The position numbers and the translations under genes are program-made. Below are positions 43,095 to 51,924 of a stretch of DNA of 54,272 bases, in pieces. Source of the stretch: JBFWMG01 sp050251715 (GTDB taxonomy: Bacteria; Desulfobacterota; Desulfovibrionia; Desulfovibrionales; Desulfovibrionaceae); NCBI GenBank assembly GCA_050251715.1, contig JBFWMG010000025.1:1-54272 (forward strand). Reading direction: 5' to 3'. A model generated the notes under the pieces. That model was not told the DNA's origin, searched no databases, and saw only the letters and a program-made list of their open reading frames with translations. Numbering within the stretch: the stretch's first letter is position 1; every line of letters begins with the position of its first letter.

Positions 43095-43768
43095 TCGTTT
43101 GTGCGGGCGGCGATGGGCGCGCGCAGGAGGACGTCCCTGCCGCCGCGCCGCCCTGTCTTCAGGCCGAACTGGATGATGGTGCGCGTGAGCGGTCGGCCAA
43201 GATAAAAATCCATGTCCCGCACGGGGATGTGGGCGCGTTCGCCCAGCAACTCGCGCAGGGCCGCGTCGTAGCGCACGGCCTCCAGGAACGCGTGGGCCGC
43301 GGGACCGTCCAGGTCGCTGCCCATGTCCGCGGCCAGATCGGAAAGATGCGCGTAGTCGCAGCGGCGGTCATGGGTGTCGATGAGTTCCCATATCCAGCTG
43401 GCGGGGGGGATGACGTCGCGGCGGGTGATGCGGTCCTTGCCGTACATGGCGGCCAGCCCGGTGGTGTCCCAGCAGGCCAGGGCGCGGCACTCGGCGGGCC
43501 GGTCGTCGTAGATGCCGCAACTGTTGTCCTGTTCCAGAAAGGGGCACAGCCAGCCTGGGGCGTCGCCCTTGAGCTTGAGCAGTTCGTTGGGCAGGGGGAG
43601 CAGGTCGCCCGCGATCTGGTCGTGCACCAGCTCGCCCAGGCGCAGGGTAATCACCGTGTCCGGGCCCAGGACGCCCCTGGCGAACAGGGGCATATCCTCG
43701 CGGTGCAGGGCAGGGCCGCCCTTGTGGCAGCATGCGCCGCACTGCTCGCAACGGTCGCGTTGGGTCAT
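43091..43768 (-). CDS. YkgJ-like cysteine-rich family protein
   Basis: 225 residues. N-terminal CEQCGACCHKGGPAL, then GWLCPFLEQDNSCGIYDDRP and AECRALAC are typical YkgJ-family (UPF0153) Cys clusters, likely to bind a metal or Fe-S cluster. The C-terminal 100 residues are helical and not recognised. GGAG before the ATG, which overlaps the kinase stop (ATGA). Third gene of the phosphoesterase-kinase operon, ending at structured repeat copy C. Confidence 0.85.
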   Translation of the reverse strand: MTQRDRCEQCGACCHKGGPALHREDMPLFARGVLGPDTVITLRLGELVHDQIAGDLLPLPNELLKLKGDAPGWLCPFLEQDNSCGIYDDRPAECRALACWDTTGLAAMYGKDRITRRDVIPPASWIWELIDTHDRRCDYAHLSDLAADMGSDLDGPAAHAFLEAVRYDAALRELLGERAHIPVRDMDFYLGRPLTRTIIQFGLKTGRRGGRDVLLRAPIAARTND

Positions 43769-45144
43769 GATGCGTCTCCGGCCCGCACGGTGCGCACGCC
43801 CCGCACCCAGGCCATGCAGGTGCGGTCCATGCTGGCGGCAAAGCCCATGGCCGCGTTGAGATACCACGAGGCCATGAAGGTGGCGCGGTCCGCGCTCCAC
43901 AGCAGCCGGTGCTCGGACGGGAACAGCGGCGTCACGCAATAGGCCTCCAGGCTGGCGGGCTCGTCCACCAGCGTCAGCAGCTCGGGCATGGTGGGGACGC
44001 GCCAGTCCGCGTGCCCGGCCCAGCGCCGCGCGTTGAGCACGGCCACATACTCCGCCGCCTCGTCCCAGGCAAGGGGATACTCCGAACCGCCGCGCTCCCA
44101 CATCAGGCCGCTGGCACGGTCCACCACCGTGGCATCGGACGCCGCAAAGACGTTGTCCGCGAACGTGGCGGGACGTCCCAGGCGGTCGAGGCCAAAGACC
44201 GCCGCCGCATCGGCCTTGGCCACCTTGGCGGGTCTGTCGCGCAGCAGCCAGGGCAGCGGCCTGCGCGCGCGATCCGGCCACTCGTCCTCGGACAGGGTGC
44301 ACACGGCGTCGAGTGATTTGTTCCAGGCCGCGAGCAGGCCGTCCAGCGCCGCGAGCATGGTCTTGGCGTCGGGATGGCGCCGGGTGCGGTCGGGGTGCAG
44401 CGCGGTGCGGAAAAAGGCGTCCCAGGCGGGTGTCAGCTCGCGGCACAGGGCGCTGGGGTCGCGGTACGCGCCGCCGTCCGGTTCGGGCAGCGCGCCGGTC
44501 AGCATGCGGTAGAGCATGACCGCCACGGAGAAGAGATCCGCGCGCCGGTCCGCGCCGTCAGGGTCCGTCTCCTGCTCGGGCGCGGTGTAGTAGGGCGTGC
44601 CGATCTTGATGTTGGAGGGCGCGCTGGCCGCCACCTCGCCCCGCAGGCGCGACAGGCCGAAGTCGATGACCTTGACCCGGTCCAGGTCGGTGAGCAGGAT
44701 GTTGAAGGGTTTTATGTCACGGTGCACCACGCCCGCATAATGCATGCGGCCAAGGGCCAGCAGCGTCTGCCGCACGTAGCGCACGGCGCGGGGCAGGGGC
44801 AGCCGCCGCGAGGGCTCCTCGGCCATGTAGCTTTCCCCGATCAGCGAGCCCAGGTCGTTGCAGAAATATTCCATGACAAAGTATGGGAAGCCGTGGGCGT
44901 GGTCGCGGCCATAATCCCACACCTGGGCCACGTGCGGGTGGCGCAGCGAGGCCATGATGCGCGCCTCGTGCTCGAAGCGGCGTTCCAGCTCGTCCATGCC
45001 CAGCACCGTGGCCAGCGTCTCCTCGGGCTGCAGGGTCTTGAGCGCCACGATCTTGCCCAGCACGGGCATGCGCGCCTTGTACACGCGCCCCATGCCGCCC
45101 TTGCCGAGCAGCCCGCAGACCTCGTAGGCGCCTATTCGTCTCAT
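43765..45144 (-). CDS. Ser/Thr protein kinase with C-terminal DUF1566 domain
   Basis: 459 residues. Hanks-type kinase (about 5-290): GKGGMGRVYKA loop, Lys36 in VALKTL, HRDIKPFN with Asp143, DFG at 161-163, and GTPYYTAPE. All catalytic residues are present. Residues about 345-455 are a DUF1566/Lcl-like domain (ASGLMWERGG, WRVPTMPELLTLVD). No membrane helix, so it acts in the cytoplasm. Coupled by 4-nt overlaps to the phosphoesterase upstream and the YkgJ-type gene downstream. Confidence 0.92.
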   Translation of the reverse strand: MRRIGAYEVCGLLGKGGMGRVYKARMPVLGKIVALKTLQPEETLATVLGMDELERRFEHEARIMASLRHPHVAQVWDYGRDHAHGFPYFVMEYFCNDLGSLIGESYMAEEPSRRLPLPRAVRYVRQTLLALGRMHYAGVVHRDIKPFNILLTDLDRVKVIDFGLSRLRGEVAASAPSNIKIGTPYYTAPEQETDPDGADRRADLFSVAVMLYRMLTGALPEPDGGAYRDPSALCRELTPAWDAFFRTALHPDRTRRHPDAKTMLAALDGLLAAWNKSLDAVCTLSEDEWPDRARRPLPWLLRDRPAKVAKADAAAVFGLDRLGRPATFADNVFAASDATVVDRASGLMWERGGSEYPLAWDEAAEYVAVLNARRWAGHADWRVPTMPELLTLVDEPASLEAYCVTPLFPSEHRLLWSADRATFMASWYLNAAMGFAASMDRTCMAWVRGVRTVRAGDAS

Positions 45145-45890
45145 GCTCCCAACCTGTGCGCAAAGGTTTCCGGAATGCCCAGGGCAAGGATTTTCCGCGC
45201 CGTGGCCCTGTAGTCGTAGGGAACGAAGCGCACGGTCAGACGCCGGGCGCCGGGCTCCCACAACACATATTTGGCGCGGCTGTCGCCGTCGCGGGGTTGC
45301 CCCACCGCGCCCACGTTCACGATATGGTGCTGGTCCGGCTCCAGGGTGAGGACGGTCTGCCTGGCTGCCGCTGCCGGGGCTTCGATGGGGGTGTGGGTGA
45401 TGGTCTCGCCGTCCCAGGAGATGAGCTCCAGGTCGTGCGTGTGCCCCACAAAGGTGATGCGCTCGGCAATGCGGTGGAAGATCCGGGCCAGCGCGGCGTC
45501 GGTGGCCTGGTGGAGATAGAGCCGCGTGGCCTGGGGCGGGCAGCCGTGCACGAAGCGGCAGCCGTGCCGCAGGATGTACTGCGGCATGTCGCGGATAAAG
45601 GCGCGGGTCGCGTCGGAGATGAGCGTGTCGGTGATGTCCACGGCCTTGCGCGACACCGGGTTGAACCAGGCCCGGGCCTTGTCGTCGACAACGCCCTGCT
45701 CGTGGTTGCCCACCACCGAGGCGATGCCGCGCGCGCGCAGCATGGCCATGGCCTCTTCGGGATTGGGGCCGTACCCGATCACGTCCCCGAGGTTGATGGT
45801 GTCGTCGGGGCGCTGCGTGTCGAGATCGGCCAGCACGGCGGCAAAGGCCTCGATGTTGGCGTGGATGTCGCTCATGACTGCGATGCGCAT
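45141..45890 (-). CDS. Metallophosphoesterase (YfcE/PP-like)
   Basis: 249 residues. Calcineurin-like motifs in order: SDIHANIEAF, GDVIGYGPNPEE, GNHE, and VGHTHDLE. The GYGPNP form is common in small phosphodiesterases/phosphatases of this superfamily. With the kinase directly downstream in ATGA overlap it could be the opposing phosphatase, but cyclic-nucleotide or other phosphodiester substrates cannot be excluded. Confidence 0.9.
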   Translation of the reverse strand: MRIAVMSDIHANIEAFAAVLADLDTQRPDDTINLGDVIGYGPNPEEAMAMLRARGIASVVGNHEQGVVDDKARAWFNPVSRKAVDITDTLISDATRAFIRDMPQYILRHGCRFVHGCPPQATRLYLHQATDAALARIFHRIAERITFVGHTHDLELISWDGETITHTPIEAPAAAARQTVLTLEPDQHHIVNVGAVGQPRDGDSRAKYVLWEPGARRLTVRFVPYDYRATARKILALGIPETFAHRLGA

Positions 45891-45996
45891 GGCTAGTGCC
45901 TACCAATCTTTGGCGCGGGAGTGAAGCGGGAATGCGGTGAGGGGGGCGGCCGGGGCGGGTCTGGATTGGGACGGCGCGGCCATGGACCGGGCCGGT

Positions 45997-47424
45997 TCAG
46001 CCCCGCTTGCGGCGCAGGGCCGCCTGCACGAAACGGGGCGCCCAGTGCGGCGCGCCCAGGGCGTGGATGTGCGCATAGCCCGCAAAGGTGTTGTGCGCCA
46101 CCAGGCCGTCGCGGCCCTGGCGCATGCCGCTGCCGCGCACGAGTTCCAGGGCAAAGGGCAGGGCGTCTGCCGTGGGGGCGTCCGCACCGGTTACGGCGAT
46201 GTCCACGTCCGCGCACAGCGAGTAGTGGAATTCGTGCCCCTGGATCACGGCCCCGGTGGGGTGGAAGGGGTTGTCCCGCACCACGCGGGCCTCGATGTAG
46301 CCAAGCCCCTGCGGGCGTGGGCACAGGGCGGTGCGCACCGGAAAGACGCCGGCCATGGGATGGTCCACGCCGTCCACGGACAAGGTCTGCCCCAGGTACA
46401 TGAATCCGCCGCACTCGGCATAGATGGGCAGGCCCGACGCGGACAGGGCGCGCACGCGGTCGCGCACCACGGTGTTGGCGGCCAGCGCGGCGGCCTGGGT
46501 CTCGGGAAAGCCGCCGCCCAGGTACAGGCCGTGGATGTCCGGCCACGGCGCGTCGTTCAGGAGCGACAGTTTTACCAGTTCCGCCCCGGCGGCGCGGAGC
46601 GCCTCCAGATTTTCCTCGTAATAGAACCAGAGCGCCGCATCCCGCACATAGCCTATGCGCACGCCGTCGGCGGGCGCGCATACCGGCTGGGGCCACAGCG
46701 CCCCAGCGGCGGCCATGTCCGCGTCCCGCGCGGGCGGGGCGGCGCTTGCCACGCGCCACAGGGCGTCCAGGTCCAGGCATTCGGCGGCCATGTCGGCCAG
46801 TCCTTCCAGAATGGCCTCCTGGCCGTCGTATTCCTGGTTGGAGATGAGGCCCATATGGCGTTCGGGGATGGGGTTTTCCGGAATCTTGGGCAGTACGCCC
46901 AGCACGGGCACATCGGTGTAGTGTTCGATGGCCTCGCGCAGGATGGCGCGGTGGCGCGGGCCCGCCGTGCGGTTGAGAATGACGCCCGCGAGGGTGAGCC
47001 CCGGCTCGAACGTGGCGCATCCGGCCACGATGGCGGCCACGGTGCGCGTCATCTTGGTGCAGTCGATGGCCAGCACCACGGGTGCGTCGAGTTGCCGGGC
47101 CAGTTCGGCGGTGGAGCACGACCCGGTCACGTCCTTGCCGTCAAAAAGGCCTCGGTTGCCTTCTATGACGGCAATGTCGGCGGGAGCGGTTTTTTCCCAG
47201 AACAGGGCGCGCAGCACGTCGGGAGACATGATAAAAGGGTCCAGATTCGACGCCACGGCCCGCGCTGCAAGCCCAAGCCATGTGGCGTCGATGTAATCCG
47301 GACCCTTTTTGAACGGCTTGACGGATAAACCTTGCCGTACCCATGCACGGCATAACCCGAGGGTGAGGATGGTCTTGCCAGCCCCACCGCTGAGCCCAGC
47401 CAGAATAAGTCGCGGCCGGTTCAC
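45997..47424 (-). CDS. dsrN: DsrN siroheme amidase (CobB/CbiA family)
   Basis: 475 residues from a GTG at 47424. N-terminal P-loop (LAGLSGGAGKTILTLGL) and C-terminal class I glutamine amidotransferase domain with the Cys in PIYAECGGFMYLG and His in GHEFHYS. By sequence it resembles cobyrinic acid a,c-diamide synthase, but next to dsrABD such proteins are DsrN, which amidates siroheme for sulfite reductase. The Shine-Dalgarno is weak. It follows dsrD by 56 nt on the same strand. Confidence 0.88.
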   Translation of the reverse strand: MNRPRLILAGLSGGAGKTILTLGLCRAWVRQGLSVKPFKKGPDYIDATWLGLAARAVASNLDPFIMSPDVLRALFWEKTAPADIAVIEGNRGLFDGKDVTGSCSTAELARQLDAPVVLAIDCTKMTRTVAAIVAGCATFEPGLTLAGVILNRTAGPRHRAILREAIEHYTDVPVLGVLPKIPENPIPERHMGLISNQEYDGQEAILEGLADMAAECLDLDALWRVASAAPPARDADMAAAGALWPQPVCAPADGVRIGYVRDAALWFYYEENLEALRAAGAELVKLSLLNDAPWPDIHGLYLGGGFPETQAAALAANTVVRDRVRALSASGLPIYAECGGFMYLGQTLSVDGVDHPMAGVFPVRTALCPRPQGLGYIEARVVRDNPFHPTGAVIQGHEFHYSLCADVDIAVTGADAPTADALPFALELVRGSGMRQGRDGLVAHNTFAGYAHIHALGAPHWAPRFVQAALRRKRG

Positions 47425-47480
47425 CGTGGCACTACTGCTATCGTCATCCGCGCCATCAGGCGGCGCGACTAACAGGAAGG

Positions 47481-47717
47481 CTATTCGCCTTCCTCGGTGG
47501 CATGCTGCTTGCCGACGCCAGCCAGACCATACAGCGTGGTGCTGCCGGAGGACCAGAATTCCAGCTTGCCGTCGTTCACCAGCGCGGTGAGAAGCTTCTT
47601 GACTTCGCGCGCTTTCATGTCGGGAAAAATCTTGGTGAAATCGTTGAAGTAGAACTTGGTCTTACCCTTTTTGCCCTCAAGGTATTCGAGGATCTGCTGC
47701 TTTGCTTCTTCGGACAT
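47481..47717 (-). CDS. dsrD: DsrD, small winged-helix protein
   Basis: 78 residues. KFYFNDFTKIFPDMKAREVK is the typical DsrD core, with a winged-helix fold known from the D. vulgaris protein. It accompanies dsrAB in sulfate reducers and has been proposed to stimulate sulfite reduction. GAGG before the ATG. A 12-bp hairpin separates it from dsrB. Confidence 0.97.
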   Translation of the reverse strand: MSEEAKQQILEYLEGKKGKTKFYFNDFTKIFPDMKAREVKKLLTALVNDGKLEFWSSGSTTLYGLAGVGKQHATEEGE

Positions 47718-47736
47718 GGGTAGCCTCTTTTGTTTT

Positions 47737-47764
47737 GTCCGGGCGCGGCGAGCCGCGCCCGGAC
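47737..47764 (-). promoter_or_regulatory. Hairpin between dsrB and dsrD
   Basis: Perfect 12-bp GC-rich stem (GTCCGGGCGCGG and complement) with a 4-nt loop. No T run follows on the minus strand; a processing or message-stability site is likely. Confidence 0.65.
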
Positions 47765-47777
47765 GTTGTAAAGCACG

Positions 47778-48938
47778 TTACTTTATGGCGCTGGTGAACT
47801 TGAACTGCGTGCTCTGGCGCCAGGTGTAGTACGCGGGATCGCGGAAGTCGTCGATGCAGTGGTGGGAGAACTCAAGGCCGGTCAGTTCGTAGAACTTTTC
47901 CCAGCCGATGCGCTCGGCCCACTCACCCACGCGCTCGTACTTCTTGGCGTTGGCGGAGTACACCTCGATGATGTGTTTGATGGTCTTGGTCAGTGTGGGC
48001 CAGCGGGGCGGCTCGTTGGGGATGTACGCCACAACGACCTTGGCCAGCTTGGGCATGGAGATGCGGTTGGACACCTTGCCGCCGACCAGGATGACGCAGC
48101 CGTCGCCTTCGCCGTCGGCCAGCGGCAGCGAGGGACACATGGTGTAGCAGTTGCCGCAGTACATGCAGCGTTCTTCATTGACGGACACGGTGTTGTGCTT
48201 GGTGCCGTTGATCTCGACCTTGGAGGGCTTGATGGCGCCCAGCGGGCAGGCGGCCACGGCCAGCGGAATCTCGCACAGGTTGTCGAGGTATTCGTGGTCG
48301 ATCATGGGGGGCTTGCGGTGGATGCCCACGACGCCGATGTCGGAGGCGTGCACAGCGCCGCACATGTTCAGGCAGCAGGCCAGCGCCAGACGGATGGACG
48401 CGGGCAGCTTCATGCTGCTGAAGTACTCGAACACTTCGTCCATCACAGCCTTGACCGGACCGGAGGCGTCCATGGCCGGGGTGTGACAGTGCACCCAACC
48501 CTGGGTGTGGATCATGTTGGAGGTGGCGGCGCCGGTGCCGCCGATGGGGAACTTGTTGCTGCCGCCAGCGAACTTGCGGCTCTGCAGGTCGGCCTTCAGC
48601 GCCTTGAGGGCGGCTTCGTTGTCGACCATGAATTCGATGTTGTTACGGGTGGTCCAGCGCAGGTGGCCGCCGCAATGCTTGTCGGCAACGTCACACGCTT
48701 CGCGGATGAGCGAGATGCTCATGAGGCGGGCGGCGCCAACACGGACGGTGTAGCACTTGTCGCCGGAGAAGCCGACGTGCATGAGGACGCCGGGCTCCAG
48801 GATTTCGTGGTAGTCCCACTTGCCTTTGTTAGCCTTGACGACCGGGGGGTAGAAATCCTCGAAGTTACGCGGACCGATGTCGGTGATCCGGTTCTCCATC
48901 GGTTTCTGGGGATTATATCCGGAAGAAATGAAAGCCAT
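47778..48938 (-). CDS. dsrB: Dissimilatory sulfite reductase beta subunit
   Basis: 386 residues, standard length. GHLRWTTRNNIEF and GTGAATSNMIHTQGWVHCHT are family hallmarks. ACCLNMCGAVHASDIG carries cluster/siroheme Cys; CMYCGNCYTMCP is the ferredoxin-type cluster. With DsrA it reduces sulfite, passing the product on through DsrC. 18 nt after dsrA. Confidence 0.98.
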   Translation of the reverse strand: MAFISSGYNPQKPMENRITDIGPRNFEDFYPPVVKANKGKWDYHEILEPGVLMHVGFSGDKCYTVRVGAARLMSISLIREACDVADKHCGGHLRWTTRNNIEFMVDNEAALKALKADLQSRKFAGGSNKFPIGGTGAATSNMIHTQGWVHCHTPAMDASGPVKAVMDEVFEYFSSMKLPASIRLALACCLNMCGAVHASDIGVVGIHRKPPMIDHEYLDNLCEIPLAVAACPLGAIKPSKVEINGTKHNTVSVNEERCMYCGNCYTMCPSLPLADGEGDGCVILVGGKVSNRISMPKLAKVVVAYIPNEPPRWPTLTKTIKHIIEVYSANAKKYERVGEWAERIGWEKFYELTGLEFSHHCIDDFRDPAYYTWRQSTQFKFTSAIK

Positions 48939-48956
48939 TTTGTTGCCTCCCTTCGC

Positions 48957-50267
48957 TTATCTCAAGTGCTTCTTGCGGAATTCGGCCATGTCGCGCGTCC
49001 AACCACCGGGAACCTCTTCTTCCTTGAAGAAGATGTACGGGTTGCTGCGCGGCTCCACAACGTGCTGGGGCACGGCCTTGATGTTGGTGACCTCGAGCAG
49101 CTTCTGGAAGCCCATGCGTTTCATGGTCTCGCCGACGCGCTCGCGGTTCTTGCCTTCTTCCATCCACCAGTCCCAAATGTTCTCAATGATTTCCTTGAGC
49201 TCATCATAGGGCTCTTCGACTACGACGAAGGGCACCAGCAGGGAGCCGAGCTGGGCGCCGTCGAGAATGGGAGCCTTGGCGCCGAGCAGGACGCACGCGC
49301 CGGTTTCCTTGCCAACGCGCAGGGCGCGGGGCATGACGTTGATGCAGTGCATGCAGCGCACGCAGTTGCTGTTGTCGATCTTCAGGGTGCCGTCGAAGCT
49401 CATGCACTTGGTCGGGCAGCGCTCGATGACCTCGGCCTGGATGTCGAATTTACCCCAGTCGCGGCTGGCGTGAGCGCCCGCGTTGGGAGCGAATTCACCG
49501 GCCACGTAAGCCTTGACCTTGTCCTGGTCGACCTGGATGTCGTCCTTCCAGTTACCCACAACAGCGAAGTCGGAACGGGCAAGAGCGGCCACGCAGCCGT
49601 TCGGGCAACCGTCGAACTTGAACTTGAACTTGTAGGGGAAGGCGGGACGGTGCAGCTCGTCCTGGTAGTCGTTGGTCAGGGTGTGGCACACGGCCTGCGT
49701 GTCGTAGCACGCGAATTCGCAACGGCTCTGGCCAAGACAGTCGGCCGGGGTGCGCAGGTTGCCGCCGGAGCCGCCCAGGTCGGTGTTCAGTTTGTGGGTC
49801 AGGTCGAAGAAGATTTCTTCGAGCTGCGGGGTCTGGGTGCCGATCAGAACCATGTCACCGGTGGAACCGTGCATGTTGGTCAGGCCGGAGCCGCGCAGGT
49901 CCCAGATGTCCATGACGGCGCGCAGGTACTCGGTGTGGTAGTACTTGCCCGCAGGCTGGTTCACGCGCACGGTGTGGAAGTGCGCAACGCCGGGGAACTT
50001 CTCAGGCTGGTCGCAGTAACGGCCGATAACGCCGCCGCCGTAGCCGAAAACGCCCACGATGCCGCCGTGTTTCCAGTGCGTTTCCTTGTCGTTGTAGGAC
50101 AATTCAAGCACGCCCAGCAGGTCGTCAGGGCAGCTGGCCGGGATCTGGTAGTCCAAGCCCGCGGGGTTTTTCGCCCGATTGTCTGCTTCCATCTTGATGT
50201 CGGACACGAAGCTGGGCCAGGGCCCGCTTTCGAGCTGATCCAACATCGGAGTCGCATGTTTTACCAT
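48957..50267 (-). CDS. dsrA: Dissimilatory sulfite reductase alpha subunit
   Basis: 436 residues, standard length. TPADCLGQSRCEFACYDTQ and CPNGCVAALARSDF carry siroheme/cluster Cys; NCVRCMHCINVMP belongs to the ferredoxin domain. GGAGG before the ATG. First gene of dsrA-dsrB-dsrD-dsrN; a promoter is visible about 150 nt upstream. It is the key marker that this is a sulfate/sulfite reducer. Confidence 0.98.
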   Translation of the reverse strand: MVKHATPMLDQLESGPWPSFVSDIKMEADNRAKNPAGLDYQIPASCPDDLLGVLELSYNDKETHWKHGGIVGVFGYGGGVIGRYCDQPEKFPGVAHFHTVRVNQPAGKYYHTEYLRAVMDIWDLRGSGLTNMHGSTGDMVLIGTQTPQLEEIFFDLTHKLNTDLGGSGGNLRTPADCLGQSRCEFACYDTQAVCHTLTNDYQDELHRPAFPYKFKFKFDGCPNGCVAALARSDFAVVGNWKDDIQVDQDKVKAYVAGEFAPNAGAHASRDWGKFDIQAEVIERCPTKCMSFDGTLKIDNSNCVRCMHCINVMPRALRVGKETGACVLLGAKAPILDGAQLGSLLVPFVVVEEPYDELKEIIENIWDWWMEEGKNRERVGETMKRMGFQKLLEVTNIKAVPQHVVEPRSNPYIFFKEEEVPGGWTRDMAEFRKKHLR

Positions 50268-50412
50268 TGCCTTACCTCCACATTGGTTAGTTTAGGTTAA
50301 AGACAGGACTTTGATTCCGTGAGCACCGTAAACCCGCGTTTCACCGCACCCCAGTGGACGCATCAACGCGGCATGTGTAACCCTCGTGATTTTTGGAACA
50401 AGGGAAACATCT

Positions 50413-50441
50413 TGCTAAAAAAAAATCATGCCTCTTGTCAA
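50413..50441 (-). promoter_or_regulatory. Putative dsr operon promoter
   Basis: On the minus strand, a perfect TTGACA (50441-50436), 17-nt spacer with a run of T, then TTAGCA (50418-50413). This predicts a leader of about 140 nt before dsrA. Confidence 0.6.
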
Positions 50442-50632
50442 GGGATAAACCTCTAGATGCCAGCTTCACATAAGGATTTCTCCCTGCTGGGGCCGCTCGC
50501 GCCCTGGGGGGGCCGTCAATATGGCGTGTGTCTGTCCGGGAAGTCCGCCACCCCTTGCGAGGGTATCGGAAAACATACGCAACGTTCAATAAAAATACAA
50601 TGGAAAAAACGGCGAACCCCGCTTCCGGTGAG

Positions 50633-50650
50633 GGCTGCACGCGTGCAGCC
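50633..50650. promoter_or_regulatory. Perfect 18-bp palindrome
   Basis: GGCTGCACGCGTGCAGCC lies in the 450-bp gap between dsrA and the divergent small gene, 68 bp before the latter and 32 bp after a TACAAT -10-like box (50596-50601). It is a candidate operator. Confidence 0.45.
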
Positions 50651-50718
50651 TTCCACGGCCTTGACGCGCCACCGCAAAAGCGACACAAACACCGCATCCC
50701 TGTTCTTGGAGGCGCCTC

Positions 50719-50988
50719 ATGAAAGACGAACGCGGCAACTATTACTACCCCAACCCCGCCCAGAAGCGCACGCGCATGTACGTGCGCAAAAATTTCGGCG
50801 TCATCGAATTCAGGCTCTACAGCCCGGACAATCCCGAAATCTGGGAACGCCACGGGTGGCTGGCCATGGACGTGGTGCGGGCCGCCGCCGCACTCGCCGT
50901 CAAGGAAGGAAAAGGCGACGCGGCCTTGGCTTTGTATGACGAACGTGTTGCCGTCGCCCTGCTGCGCGACGAAGACCCGCTCCTTTAA
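50719..50988 (+). CDS. Small conserved-looking protein of unknown function
   Basis: 89 residues with GGAGG before the ATG. The opening NYYYPNPAQKRTRMYVRKN, then GVIEFRLYSPDNPEIWERHGWL, suggests a compact alpha/beta protein; the C-terminal half is Ala-rich helix. No membrane or signal sequence. I do not recognise it. Divergent from dsrA and convergent with the next gene, with which its stop overlaps. Confidence 0.75.
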   Translation: MKDERGNYYYPNPAQKRTRMYVRKNFGVIEFRLYSPDNPEIWERHGWLAMDVVRAAAALAVKEGKGDAALALYDERVAVALLRDEDPLL

Positions 50989-51581
50989 CCCTCGTCCCCC
51001 TCTTCCCCTTTTTCCCAACGCCCGCCGCGCGACTCGATGGCGCATGTCGCGCGACTGCAGCAATCGTACAATGATTCGCTGTACATGAAGAGAATGCGCC
51101 GCTCCCGCTCCAGATGCGCCTCGTCGAGCGGGGCGGGGGCATGGCGCGCCGCCAACCCGGTCAGCGCGGTCCAGTCCGGTATGGCCCGCATGCCCCGTGC
51201 AAGGCGTTCGCCGTTGGCCACCGCCAGCAACACCGCGTCCCGCGTGTCCGTCACCACCGCCAACCGCGCCGGACCACCCGGGAAGAGCCGCGCCGCCGCC
51301 ACAATCTCCCGCTCATACGTGGTGCACTCTCCGGAACAAAACAACACCACCAGCAGCGGCGTCCCCTCATCCAGCACCGCGAAATCAACCAGCCGCGTGT
51401 ACTCCCGGCCTTCCACCGGAAAGCGTACCGGGGCGCGCGGAACAATGCTGGCCCTGGGATACCCCCGCTCCTCCACAAGCAGGCGCGCAAGCGCCTGGCG
51501 CAAATCCTCGTAGGTGGTCGCTTCCACCTCCTCTCCCGTCAAATAATCGCGCAGTGTTACGCCAAGACTGATGTCGTGCAT
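50985..51581 (-). CDS. HSDR_N-like (type I restriction endonuclease N-terminal-like) protein
   Basis: 198 residues, GGAGG before the ATG. Segments TTYEDLRQALARLLVEERGYP, RLVDFAVLDEGTPLLVVLF and TYEREIVAAARLF follow the HSDR_N_2 layout found in stand-alone proteins of many genomes. The E-x-K of the nuclease site (expected after DFAVLDE) is not evident; CSGEC stands there. It may bind nucleic acid without cutting. Two Cys pairs near the C-terminus (DCC, TCA). Its stop shares TTAA with the convergent gene. Confidence 0.65.
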   Translation of the reverse strand: MHDISLGVTLRDYLTGEEVEATTYEDLRQALARLLVEERGYPRASIVPRAPVRFPVEGREYTRLVDFAVLDEGTPLLVVLFCSGECTTYEREIVAAARLFPGGPARLAVVTDTRDAVLLAVANGERLARGMRAIPDWTALTGLAARHAPAPLDEAHLERERRILFMYSESLYDCCSRATCAIESRGGRWEKGEEGDEG

Positions 51582-51924
51582 CACCCCTCCGTCTCTGTGG
51601 CCTTTGCCCCATGGTAAGCCACGTCGCCACCCTGGACAACCCATGACGCATGCATTCTCACCTCGATGGTAAAAAGCATGAGACCGCAGCCTGTTGCATA
51701 CATGCCTCACCCCGGTTCCACAGGGGGGCACCCCCACTTCCTTGTTGATTTATCCAAAGAATTTCACTACAAAAACAGGGCGCAATCGTGAGCCAGAGGT
51801 TCTGGCTCTTCTGTCCACGCATTCGCAACGCATCGTGTATCACCAACTGCTTCCGTCCCTACCCCTTCTAATCGGCAGGAGGACTCCCAGGGACGGACGC
51901 GCATACCGAGGGAGGAAGGGGAAC
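51582..51924 (+). other. Leader region upstream of the antiporter gene, 343 bp
   Basis: No gene is supported. It contains a perfect 7-bp hairpin (AGCCAGA/TCTGGCT, 51791-51807) and a CGTCCCT/AGGGACG pairing near 51854-51898 around the approach to the Shine-Dalgarno. A structured 5' leader is possible; no known riboswitch is recognised. Confidence 0.35.

Noticed and set aside
45997..47424. Cobalamin synthesis role for the CobB/CbiA-family gene
   Set aside because: No other cobalamin gene is nearby, and the dsrABD context fits DsrN (siroheme amidation) better.
51694..51924. N-terminal extension of the antiporter frame
   Set aside because: The extended part is not hydrophobic, has no homology pattern, and a GTG with a strong GGAGGAAGG lies at 51925.
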